A stretch of DNA of 64,000 nt from Arthrobacter agilis (GTDB lineage: Bacteria > Actinomycetota > Actinomycetes > Actinomycetales > Micrococcaceae), in assembly GCF_002157505.1 (NCBI RefSeq), contig NZ_NFSC01000027.1:186001-250000 (forward strand), read 5' to 3'. The position numbers and the translations under genes are program-made. Each line of letters begins with the position of its first letter. The first letter of the stretch is position 1. Under the pieces are notes generated by a model that searched no databases, was not told the origin of the DNA, and saw only the letters and a program-made list of their open reading frames with translations. Of this stretch, positions 9,259 through 20,100 are shown piece by piece.

Positions 9259-9475
9259 CCTTCCATTATCACTGCGGGGTGGATCGGTAAATACTGCGGG
9301 GAAATTGTGCCCGGCGCACCCGGAACCGGGCCGACCGCATGAGTTGCCTCAGGTAAGTTTGAAGGCGCCGTGGCATCTGTGGGCATCGTCACAGATTGGG
9401 GTCCTATTCGGGAGACCGCGGCACCGGGGGAACGGCCGCGGCCGGACCGCACTTTACGAAAGGTCTCACTGTCCT

Positions 9476-12400
9476 ATGACACGACGGATTAAAGACGGAC
9501 GGGGAAGCAGCGCCGTGCGCGCTGCCGCGGCTATTGTTCTGGGTCTGCCGCTACTGGTGGCATCGACGGCCGTGGCGCCTGCTTCCTTCGCAGTTACCGC
9601 CCAGTCCGATTCGGTGACGCCGCAGAAGGCGCCCGCCAGGGAGTTGGACCCCGCGCAGTATCCGGCCGGCAAGTACATCGTGGTGCTCGCCGACAAGCCG
9701 GTGGCAACCTACGAGGGCGGCGTCCAGGGCATTGCGCCGACCAAACCCGAGCAGGGCCGCAAGCTCGACGCCGCAGCCGACAATGTGAAGAAGTACTCCG
9801 AGTTCCTCGAGACCAAGCAGCAGGAGGTCGCCGCCGAGGAGAACGTCGAGATCAAGCGCACCTACACGGCGGCGCTCAACGGTTTCGCGGCGGATCTCAG
9901 TGCCGACCAGGCCGTCCAGCTGGCCAAGAGCGACGAGGTCCTCCTCGTGGCGCCGGACGTCGAGAACGCCCCCGACTACTCGAGCATCGACTTCCTGGGC
10001 CTCAGCGGCAACAAGGGTACCTGGAAGACCCAGTTCGGCGGAGAGAAGAACGCGGGCGCCGGAACGGTCGTCGGCGTGATCGACTCCGGGTACGCGCCGG
10101 ACAACCCCTTCCTCGCAGGCGACCCCGTCAAACCGCTCAAGGGCAATGCGAAGCCCAAGGTGGGCGAGCCCTACCTCAACGCCGCAGGCGAGATCGCGAT
10201 GCTCAAGTCCGACGGCACCACTTTCATCGGCGAATGCCAGGTCGGCGAGGACTTCGACGGCACCCTCTGCAACTCGAAGGTCCTCTCGGCCCGCTACTTC
10301 GCGGACTCGTTCCTCACTAGCGTTCCGGCAGAGAACCGTGCGCCCGAGGAAGTCCTCTCTCCCGTGGACATCGACAGTCATGGCACGCACACCGCAAGCA
10401 CCGCTGCGGGCAACTCCGGCGTGACCCAGACCGTCGACGGCCGCAACTTCGGAGTCTCCTCCGGTGTCGCTCCTGCCGCCAAGGTCTCCGTCTACAAGAT
10501 CTGCTGGGAAGACACCAATCCCACTACGGGCGGTTGCTACTCCTCCGCCGCCATCGCGGCCATCAACCAGGCCGTCCTCGACGGCGTCGACGTCCTCAAC
10601 TACTCGATCTCCGGCAGCACGACGACGACGACGGACCCCGTGTCCCTCGCCTTCCTTTCAGCGACGGCCGCAGGTGTCTTCGTCGCAGTCTCGGCCGGTA
10701 ACTCCGGCCCTACGGCCAGCACCGTCAACCACGGCGCTCCCTGGCTGACCACGGTCGCCGCCAGCACGTTCAGCTACGAGCTGCAGGGCACCGCCGAGTT
10801 CTCCGACGGCACCAAGTACCGTGGGGCCTCGATCATGCGTAACGGCGTCCCGGCCAGCCCGGTCGTCCTCGCCGCCAACGCTGCGGCAGCAGGCGCGGCG
10901 AACCCGAACCTCTGCGGTCCCAAGACGCTCGATCCCGCAAAGGTCGCCGGCAGGATCGTTGTCTGTGACCGAGGCGTCGTCGACCGCGCCGCCAAGAGCG
11001 CCGAGGTCGCACGCGGCGGGGGCGTCGGCATGATCCTGGTGAACCTCGTCGACTCCTCGACGGACACGGACCAGCACGCAGTTCCCACGGTGCACGTCAA
11101 CGCTCCCGAGGCCCTCGAGCTCAAGGCGAAGGTGGCGGCCAACCCGGCGCTCACCGTTGCACTGCAGCCCACGGACACCACCGGCAAGCCCCTGCCTCCT
11201 GCACCCCAGGTCGCAGGCTTCTCCTCGCGCGGTCCGCTGCTCGCGACCAACTCCGACCTCCTGAAGCCGGACGTCACTGCTCCCGGTGTCGCCGTCCTCG
11301 CAGGCGTCTCCACGGTCGGCTCGAACGGTGCGCAGTTCGGCTTCATGTCCGGAACGTCGATGGCGTCGCCGCACGTCGCCGGCCTCGCCGCCCTGGTGCT
11401 CGGCAAGAACCCCGCCTGGTCCCCGGCAACCGTGAAGTCCGCGATGATGACCACGGCTTATCCGCTGAAGACCGCCACCGGCGGCGTCGAGACCGACGTC
11501 CTCGCGGTGGGCGCGGGACACATCAACCCGGCCACCGTCCTCAGTCCAGGACTGGTCTACGACCAGGACATCGACGACTACCTGCGGTTCATCGAAGGCA
11601 CGGGCGTCGCTCTCGGTATCGAGGGCATCGAGCCCGTCGAGGCCAAGAACACCAACGTGCCATCTTTCGCACTCGGCAACCTGACCGGCCGTATCGAGGT
11701 GACCCGCACGGTCACCGCCGTGACGCCCGGGATCTACCGTGCGACCGCCAACGTGCCCGGAGTGAAGGTCACGGTCACGCCGTCGGTCCTGAGCTTCAGC
11801 GCACCGGGAGAGACCCGCACGTTCAAGGTCTCCTTCGAGAACCAGAGCGCACCGTCCGGCACGTTCGCCGCCGGTTCGCTGACCTGGTCCGGCCAGGGCA
11901 AGAAGGTCACCTCCCCGGTGGCTGTCCGTCCCCAGGCCGTCAATGCGCCGACCGAGGTGGCCTTCTCCTCTGCCGGACCTGACGGAAGCGGCAGCTTCGA
12001 CGTCACCTCGGGCACCAACAGCCCGATTCAGATGACGCTGGAGGGTCTCTCGAAGGCGGATTCGACGGCGATCTCCCTGGTGCCGGGCGACTTCGAAGAC
12101 ACCGACAACGCATCCAATGCGTCCAAGACCGTCACGGTGCCCGCGGGTACCTCCGTGGCCAAGTTCTCGGTGCTGTCGGATGATGCGTCCGCGGACTTCG
12201 ACATGTACATCGTCAGGCCGAACGGCACCGTGGCCCCGGTGGCAACGGCCGATGCCAGCGAAACCATTACGATCCCGAACCCGGCAGCCGGCACCTACCG
12301 GATCATCGCGAGCCTGTATGCCAGCACCGACAACGCGCCGACCACCGGCACCATCGCTGCTGCGATCCTGAAGAGCGGCGAGAACAACGCGACGCTGACG

Positions 12401-12637
12401 CCCAACCCGCTCGTCCTCGCGAACGGCAGCACGGGCGCAGTGACCCTCGCCTGGACCGGCCTCACCCCCGGTTCCTATGTGGGACGCGTGTCCTACGCGG
12501 GATCCTCGGCCGTGACCTACGTGACCGTCGTCGTCGATGGGGAGGGCGAGGCCACGGCCCAGCTCCCCGCCGTCGATCCGGCGGACAAGCTCCTGACGGG
12601 TCCCCGCGAAGCGGTCACCCCGACCGGGGACAAGTAG
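9476..12637 (+). CDS. Secreted subtilisin-like serine protease (S8) with I9, PA and C-terminal domains
   Basis: This 1053-residue protein starts at ATG 9476 with GAAAGG upstream. In order, it has a signal peptide (~1-40), an inhibitor I9 propeptide (KYIVVLADKP to about residue 165), and the S8 catalytic domain. The triad is Asp203 (GVIDSGY), His302 (DSHGTHTAS) and Ser628 (SGTSMASPH). A protease-associated (PA) insert lies around residues 440-560 (RIVVCDRGVVDRAAK). After it come an Fn3-like domain (~715-830) and a C-terminal beta-rich pair of domains, one resembling a pre-peptidase C-terminal domain (DFDMYIVRPNG). It would be an extracellular protease. A bidirectional terminator follows. Confidence 0.95.
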   Translation: MTRRIKDGRGSSAVRAAAAIVLGLPLLVASTAVAPASFAVTAQSDSVTPQKAPARELDPAQYPAGKYIVVLADKPVATYEGGVQGIAPTKPEQGRKLDAAADNVKKYSEFLETKQQEVAAEENVEIKRTYTAALNGFAADLSADQAVQLAKSDEVLLVAPDVENAPDYSSIDFLGLSGNKGTWKTQFGGEKNAGAGTVVGVIDSGYAPDNPFLAGDPVKPLKGNAKPKVGEPYLNAAGEIAMLKSDGTTFIGECQVGEDFDGTLCNSKVLSARYFADSFLTSVPAENRAPEEVLSPVDIDSHGTHTASTAAGNSGVTQTVDGRNFGVSSGVAPAAKVSVYKICWEDTNPTTGGCYSSAAIAAINQAVLDGVDVLNYSISGSTTTTTDPVSLAFLSATAAGVFVAVSAGNSGPTASTVNHGAPWLTTVAASTFSYELQGTAEFSDGTKYRGASIMRNGVPASPVVLAANAAAAGAANPNLCGPKTLDPAKVAGRIVVCDRGVVDRAAKSAEVARGGGVGMILVNLVDSSTDTDQHAVPTVHVNAPEALELKAKVAANPALTVALQPTDTTGKPLPPAPQVAGFSSRGPLLATNSDLLKPDVTAPGVAVLAGVSTVGSNGAQFGFMSGTSMASPHVAGLAALVLGKNPAWSPATVKSAMMTTAYPLKTATGGVETDVLAVGAGHINPATVLSPGLVYDQDIDDYLRFIEGTGVALGIEGIEPVEAKNTNVPSFALGNLTGRIEVTRTVTAVTPGIYRATANVPGVKVTVTPSVLSFSAPGETRTFKVSFENQSAPSGTFAAGSLTWSGQGKKVTSPVAVRPQAVNAPTEVAFSSAGPDGSGSFDVTSGTNSPIQMTLEGLSKADSTAISLVPGDFEDTDNASNASKTVTVPAGTSVAKFSVLSDDASADFDMYIVRPNGTVAPVATADASETITIPNPAAGTYRIIASLYASTDNAPTTGTIAAAILKSGENNATLTPNPLVLANGSTGAVTLAWTGLTPGSYVGRVSYAGSSAVTYVTVVVDGEGEATAQLPAVDPADKLLTGPREAVTPTGDK

Positions 12638-12653
12638 CAGCAACCGACTGAAG

Positions 12654-12700
12654 AACGCGAAAAGGCCGGTGGATCATCGATCCACCGGCCTTTTCGCGTT
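12654..12700. terminator. Bidirectional terminator between subtilase and lysC
   Basis: A perfect 22-bp inverted repeat (12654-12675 and 12679-12700) with a 3-base loop carries an A-run on one side and a T-run (CCTTTTCGCG) on the other. It sits between the two convergent stop codons and should serve both transcripts. Confidence 0.93.
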
Positions 12701-12715
12701 CCCTGGAGGGGAAGG

Positions 12716-14005
<1,290 letters not shown>

Positions 14006-14235
14006 GCACTCGCTCACTGATGAAGGAGGACGGCGGTGGAATCCACCGCGCTGGTTGGTGACGGGCGGCGGCACCGGCGCCTCGGGAACGTGGAACCGGG
14101 ATCCGGCGCCCGTGCCAGTGTAGCGGCGCAGCAATTGTGCGCCCAAAGTCTGGGTCCGAATAAGAACAGCGTCCCTCCGCGAATACCTCGTCCTCCGCCG
14201 GGTCCAAGCGGGCATTCGTCGCTTACGCTCATTGC

Positions 14236-15168
14236 ATGACCGACGAATTCGGGGGGATCGTTGTCGAGGGAGTTGCCCGGAGCTTCGGCTCGGTGCAGGC
14301 CGTCCGCGATATCGATTTCGAGGCTCCGCCCGGGGAAGTGACCGCTCTGATCGGTCCCAACGGCTCCGGCAAGACCACTCTGCTGCTGATTCTGGCGAGC
14401 CTCCTGGCTCCCGATCTCGGCACCGTGCGCGTGGCGGGGTTCGATCCCGTCAGCCAGCCGGGGGAGGTGAGGAGCCGGGTCGGCTGGATGCCGGACACGC
14501 TCGGCATGTGGGAGTCCCTGACGGCGCTCGAGGTGCTGACGACGCTCGGTGCCCTGTACGGGATGAGCATGGCCGACCGTTCGCGCCGTGCGAACGAGTT
14601 GCTGGCCGCTGTGAACCTCACCGAGTTCGGCCGCCAGCCCGCCCGCGTGCTCTCGCGCGGACAGCAGCAACGGCTCAGCCTGGCGCGATCCCTGATCCAC
14701 GATCCGCAGGTCCTGCTGCTGGATGAACCCGCCTCCGGACTCGACCCCGGATCCCGTGTGGAACTGCGATCGCTCCTGCGGTCCCTCGCGGCTGAAGGCA
14801 AGACCGTCGTCGTATCCAGTCACGTCCTGTCCGAGCTGGACGAGATCGCGGACCGCGCCGTCTTCGTCAGCCGGGGGCAGTCGGTCAAGAGTCAGACGCT
14901 CGACGAGGCGGGCAGCCAGGTGCGCCGCTACTACGTCCAGGCGCAGCCGATGTCGGCGCTCGCCGCGGCACTCGAGAGCTACGGGGTCCGCTTCGAGACG
15001 CGCGGGGACTCCCGGCGCGCGGAGTTCCTCGTCCAGCTGGGCAGCACCGCCGAGGCGGCCTGGCTGCTGCGCACGCTGGTGATGGGCGACGTCGTCGTCA
15101 CTGCCTTCGCGCCCGCGGGTGGTGCTCTCGAGGAGACCTACATGAGCCTGGATACGGACAGACGATGA
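14236..15168 (+). CDS. ABC transporter ATP-binding protein
   Basis: This 310-residue protein is an ATPase subunit of an exporter-type ABC system. Walker A is GPNGSGKT (residues 40-47), the signature is [12 protein letters not shown], and Walker B is VLLLDEP followed by the D-loop SGLDPG; the switch His is in [10 protein letters not shown]. The last ~90 residues form a C-terminal domain outside the ATPase core. Its stop overlaps the start of the permease gene as ATGA, so the pair is translationally coupled. The substrate is not evident. The gene is divergent from lysC. Confidence 0.92.
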   Translation: MTDEFGGIVVEGVARSFGSVQAVRDIDFEAPPGEVTALIGPNGSGKTTLLLILASLLAPDLGTVRVAGFDPVSQPGEVRSRVGWMPDTLGMWESLTALEVLTTLGALYGMSMADRSRRANELLAAVNLTEFGRQPARVLSRGQQQRLSLARSLIHDPQVLLLDEPASGLDPGSRVELRSLLRSLAAEGKTVVVSSHVLSELDEIADRAVFVSRGQSVKSQTLDEAGSQVRRYYVQAQPMSALAAALESYGVRFETRGDSRRAEFLVQLGSTAEAAWLLRTLVMGDVVVTAFAPAGGALEETYMSLDTDRR

Positions 15169-16301
15169 GCACCGCAACCGAACCATCGACCCCGCACCCC
15201 GTCCGTGTCGCCACCAGGCTGCCCTTCTGGTCAGCTGTCGGCACGGTGTTCTCCCTCGAGATGAGGCAGCGCCTGCGCGGCAGGGGCTGGTACTGGATGC
15301 TCGGCATCTGGTTCGTGGTGATCGGCTTCATCTTCGTGCTCGGCACGTCCCTGCTGGGGACCACCGACAACGAGGGCGGGATCCTCTTCGACCTCGTCGT
15401 CGGCTTCGTCCTGCTGTTCGGCCTGCTCGTCGCCCCCGGATTGTCCGCCAATGCCATCAACGGGGACCGGGCGGGCGGAACACTGGCGATCCTGCAGGTG
15501 ACGTTACTGACGCCCGCTGAGCTGCTCGCGGGAAAGTGGCTGGCGTCCTGGGTGGGCTCACTGGCCTTCCTCGTCCTCAGCAGCCCCTTCATCTTCTGGG
15601 CCCTGGCGCTCGGCGGGGTGAACGCGCAGGAAGCGTTCGTCTCCCTCCTGATGCTCGCGGTCGAGCTGGGTATCGTCTGCGCGATCGGGGTCGGCGTCTC
15701 GGGGATCGCCAACCGTCCGCTGTTCTCGATCGTCAGCACGTACATGCTGGTGGCGTTGCTCGCGATCGGTACGGTGATCGTCTTCGGGCTGAGCACCACG
15801 CTCGTGATGGAGGAGCGGACCATGACGACGTCGTACTACACCTACACGGAGAGCAGCCTCGACAACATGGGCGCACCGGAGGCGGGCGCCGAGATGGAAT
15901 GCGTCACGCAGACGAGCCAGGGCATGATTCCGCACACGGAGTACATCGCCTGGCTGCTCGCTGCGAACCCGTTCGTGGTGGTCGCCGACGCCGTGCCCTA
16001 CGGCACCGAGGGTCTACCGGATGAAGCCGGGCCGGATCCGGTCCCCGGGGACGGTCCCTACTACACCCCGGGCATCATGGAATCGATCAGCCAGGGAGTG
16101 CGGGCGGCGCAGGCCGGGCCTGATCTCGACCAGACGTGCGAGGAGCTCGCGCAGTCCCTTCGGCCGCTGCCCCAGAAGGCGCCAATCTGGCCCCTCGGGC
16201 TGGGAATCCAGCTTGTGCTCGCGGCCGGGCTGCTGCTGGTCTCCCGGCGGAGGCTCACCATGCCGGCCAAACGCCTGGCGCAGGGCACGCGTATCGCCTA
16301 G
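15165..16301 (+). CDS. ABC transporter permease
   Basis: This 378-residue membrane protein has about six hydrophobic segments: ~45-65, ~75-95, ~125-150, ~155-180, ~190-215 and one near 345-365. A large polar, probably extracellular region (~220-340) precedes the last helix. It contains two Cys residues (ECVTQ and TCEEL) that could form a disulfide. The layout resembles ABC-2 type permeases. It is coupled to the upstream ATPase gene by a four-base overlap. The transported compound is unknown. Confidence 0.85.
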   Translation: MSTATEPSTPHPVRVATRLPFWSAVGTVFSLEMRQRLRGRGWYWMLGIWFVVIGFIFVLGTSLLGTTDNEGGILFDLVVGFVLLFGLLVAPGLSANAINGDRAGGTLAILQVTLLTPAELLAGKWLASWVGSLAFLVLSSPFIFWALALGGVNAQEAFVSLLMLAVELGIVCAIGVGVSGIANRPLFSIVSTYMLVALLAIGTVIVFGLSTTLVMEERTMTTSYYTYTESSLDNMGAPEAGAEMECVTQTSQGMIPHTEYIAWLLAANPFVVVADAVPYGTEGLPDEAGPDPVPGDGPYYTPGIMESISQGVRAAQAGPDLDQTCEELAQSLRPLPQKAPIWPLGLGIQLVLAAGLLLVSRRRLTMPAKRLAQGTRIA

Positions 16302-16398
16302 GTCCGCCTGCTCGCTCGTCCTGATCTCTCGTCGTGTGCTTTCGTCGCGACATCCGCGGCGCGAATTAGGAGAGGACCTGATCAGGGAAAGGACCCGA

Positions 16399-16995
16399 TC
16401 AGGACATGGCGCGGCGGCCCTCGAAGGCGCGGCCGAGGGTCACCTCGTCGGCGTATTCGAGGTCTCCGCCCACGGGGAGGCCGGAGGCGAGGCGGGTGAC
16501 CGGGATACCGATGGTTTTGAGCATCCGCACCAGGTAGGTCGCCGTCGCCTCGCCCTCCAGGTTGGGGTCCGTCGCGATGATGATCTCCTGGATCTGCTCG
16601 TCCGAGAGCCGGGCGAGCAACTCCCGGATACGCAGCTGGTCCGGTCCCACCCCCGCGATCGGGTTAATGGCGCCTCCGAGGACGTGATACCTGCCGCGGA
16701 AGGACCGCGTACGTTCGACGGCGATCACGTCCTTGGATTCCTCGACGACGCAGATCATGGTCGGATCGCGGCGCGGGTCACGGCAGATCGCGCACTGCTC
16801 CTGTTCCGCCACGTTTCCGCAGACGGTGCAGAACTTGACGCGTTCCTTGACCGTGGTGATGGCCGTGACGAGGCGCTTCATGTCATCCCCGTCCGCTTCC
16901 AGGATGTGGAACGCGAGGCGCTGGGCCGATTTCGGTCCCACGCCGGGCAGGCGTCCGAGCTCATCGATCAGCTCCTGCACTGCGCCTTCGTACAC
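16399..16995 (-). CDS. recR: Recombination mediator RecR
   Basis: This 198-residue protein acts with RecF and RecO to load RecA at gaps. It has a helix-hairpin-helix ([15 protein letters not shown], residues 14-28), a Cys4 zinc finger (Cys56, Cys59, Cys68, Cys71), and a Toprim domain beginning around MICVVEE and including [12 protein letters not shown]. The length is normal. It lies downstream of dnaX on the same strand after a 186-base gap. The ybaB/ebfC gene often found between them is absent here. Confidence 0.97.
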   Translation of the reverse strand: MYEGAVQELIDELGRLPGVGPKSAQRLAFHILEADGDDMKRLVTAITTVKERVKFCTVCGNVAEQEQCAICRDPRRDPTMICVVEESKDVIAVERTRSFRGRYHVLGGAINPIAGVGPDQLRIRELLARLSDEQIQEIIIATDPNLEGEATATYLVRMLKTIGIPVTRLASGLPVGGDLEYADEVTLGRAFEGRRAMS

Positions 16996-17181
16996 GGTGT
17001 TTCCTCTTCTACTTTCAGGTGATGGTGCCAGCCATGCAACTGGCTGCCCTACTTCTCCGGCGCGGTGGCAGGGAGTGTCCCTTCCATTGTCCGCCCTACC
17101 GAGCGGGGGATCGGCCGCCGCGCAGCGCGGCGGTTAAGCCCTCAGCGTTGCCTGCCCGACGGCCTGTCCAGGGCAGGGAGG

Positions 17182-20100
17182 TCATTGGCCGTCGAGACTG
17201 CGTTCCTCGATCAGGCGCCCGTTGAGGATGCGCTCGATTGCTGTGCGGCCGACCAGTCCGGACTCCTCGATGGTCTCGTCATCAGCGCTCGGCTCGTCCT
17301 CGACGAAACGGAGATTGGCAGTTCCCCGGGCGGCAGCAGCCTCCTCGGCCCGCTTCCGTTCGGCCTCATCGAGCAACTGCTGGTAGCGGCTGACGGGCTT
17401 CTGCCGGACGTTCTCCGCCGATGCGGGGCGATCCGGCGCAAGCGCACCAGGCCTGGCAGGTGCCGGGCCGCCGGAACGGGGACCCGTTGTGCTCCCCCCA
17501 CCGGCAGGAGCCACCGGCGATCCGCTCGCGCCAACGCCGATTATCGGACCTGCCGGACCTGCCGGACCTGCCGGACCTGCTGGACCTGCCGGACGCGTTG
17601 GGGACGGAACCGTGCCGGCTTCCGGCGCCGGGGGCGCCGACTCGACAGAGGGGCTCCACACCACCGACCGGGACGCTGCGGGCTCTGAAACCTGCGGTGG
17701 GCCCGCAAGTCCGGGAGTCTGAGGCGCGGCCGTGTGTGCAGGAGTGCCTGCGGGCGCGGAACCGGGTACGGGCATCCGTTCGGACGTTCGTCCAGGCGTC
17801 ATGGACGGGTCGGCCGACACTCCAGCGGAGGGTGCTGGCATCTGCGGGCCGGAATGCCGCGTTGCCCGGGCTGTCGGAACGGCTGCACCAGCCCGATCCA
17901 GTGTCGGATCGCCATCCGGGAGTGGTGATGTCCCCTGAGTGCCCGAACTCCGGCGCTCGTAGGGATCCTCCGGTACTGCATTCCAGCCGGGGCCCGGGTC
18001 GAAGGCCTCTTCCGGCGGCTCGACGAGCGCCCAGGAGTCATCTGACATGGACGGATGCCAGGCGTTGACCGCTTCGACAGTCGGGTCGCTTGTTGCAGGT
18101 CCTCCGACGGCACCACGGGGTTTTCCGGTGGCCGGCGCTGCAGAGCGGGAACCCTGCAATCGGCGCCCGCCGGACGGACTGTCCGAGGGGTCCGGAGTCA
18201 GCGCAGGTGTTCCTGCCGGATGGCTGCCGGTGCGCGACGGCTGTGATGGACTCTGGGTGCGGGCAGGTGCCAGGCCATCGGACCCGGTGGGGTTAGGCCG
18301 GCCGGCAGGTGCCTGGACATCGGACCCGGAGGGACCCGGCGTGTGGGCAGGTGCCTGAACATCGGACCCGGTGGCACGCGATCCAGCGACGACGGGCGTA
18401 CGGCCCGACCCGGGTGTAGCTGATCCCGGCAGGGCGGAAGCGCCGGTGTCCCCTGCGGGCCTGCCTACCGGCTGCTGGACGCCAACGGTTGCGGGCATAG
18501 CGGGACCGGCCGACCGACCGGCGTCGGCGCCGAGGGGTACGGCGGAACCACCGGGCTGGTTGCCGGACTGGCTGTCGGATTGCGCACTGGTCTGAGGGCC
18601 TGACTGGGCGCCGGGATTACGGCCGGGGCCAGCCGTAGGACCTGGCTGCCCCGCAGGACCAGCCGTAGGACCTGGCTGCCCCGCAGGACCTCTGCCTTCC
18701 GGGTGCTGCACCGTACTAGCAGAACCGGCGGAACCGGCGGAACTAGCGGAAGCCGTCGGTGAGCCGCCGCGGAGTGCAGAGGGCGCGGAGGAATCAGGGC
18801 CCGGGGTGCTACCCGGGGCCGTCGGGCCGGCCGGTACTTTTGGGCCCGACTCACCCGCCCCGCCGGCGTCGTGGACCGCCTCGATGGAACAGGTGAGGCC
18901 GAGGACCTTGTGGATGGCCTGCTTCAGGTTGTCCATGTGGGGCCCGCGCTGGAACCCGATGGCGTTGCCCTGATTGGCGAAGGCCAGGACCAGTTGATTG
19001 CCCTCGAAGGATCGTGGCTTCGCAGCGACGTTGACGATGAGCCAGGTGGCCCGCTTGATCCGGGCGACCTCGTCCATGATCTCAGGCCATGCCCGACGCA
19101 CCATCTCGACGTTGCCCCCGGAGGCAGCAGGCTGGCCCTGCTGGGCTGCGTCGGGTCGACGGACCTCCTGCTGCCCCTGGCCTCCCTGCAGTGGTCCCTG
19201 CTGCGGAGCGCTCTCCTGGTTCGGTCGCCGGACTGCTGCGGGGGCGCCGTGCTGCTGCCCCTGCGCGGCTGGCTGTTGCACCGCTGGCTGCCGTTGCTGC
19301 GGCGCGGAAGGCGGAGCCGACGTGGCCTGCACAGGCGGCGGCCCCTGCTGGCCCAAGGGAGCCGCTGCTGCGGGACGTGCAGATTCCTGCGGGCTCGCCT
19401 GCGGGCGCTCCGTCGCGGAAACGTTCGCTACCGGCGGCTGGGCCTGCCCGGCGGGGCCCGCCGGGCCGGCTGCTGCCGGCTGCCCCGACGGCTGCTCCGA
19501 CGGCTGCCCCGCCGGCTGCTCCGACGGCTGCTCCGACGGCTGCTCCGACGGCTGCTCCGACGGCTGCTCCGACGGCTGCTCCGACGGCTGCTCCGACGGC
19601 TGCCCCGCCGGCTGCTCCGACGGCTGCCCCGACGGCTGCTCTGCTGGCTGCGACGGCGCAGGATTGGAGAACGCCGAGTCTGTGGAAACGCCCCAGCTGC
19701 CGCCCCAATCGGGGGACGAATCCCGGACGGGCGTGCCGGACGAGGGCTGGACGCCGGAGGCGGCCGGTGCCGCGGGGGAGGGGACGCCGGGCACAGCCGC
19801 CGAAACTGCCGGGGCTTCGGCTGCCGGTTCTGCGGCGGGAAGCGACCAGCGGGCAGCGGCTTCCTCGGCGGTCCGGGGCACGCCTTCGAGCCGTGTGCGT
19901 GCTGGTGCCTTCGGTGCCTCATCCATCTCAGGCACCGGAGCGCCGGCGGCGTACTCGAGGCGTCGTTCGATGCGGTCCACCCGGGCGAGGGTGCCACGCG
20001 CAGTGGCGTCCGCTGCGGGCAGCAGGAGCCGCGCGCACAGCAGTTCGAGGTGCAGGCGCGGTGACGTGGCTCCCGTCATCTCGGTGAGCGCGGTGTTGGT

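Noticed and set aside
10658..12643. Long minus-strand frame (661 codons) opposite the subtilase
   Set aside because: It is a shadow of a gene with a complete catalytic triad and coherent domain order. The shadow composition is Arg/Gly/His rich with no recognisable motif.
19477..19655. Tandem repeats considered as a CRISPR array
   Set aside because: Units are contiguous 12-mers with no spacers, in frame within dnaX.
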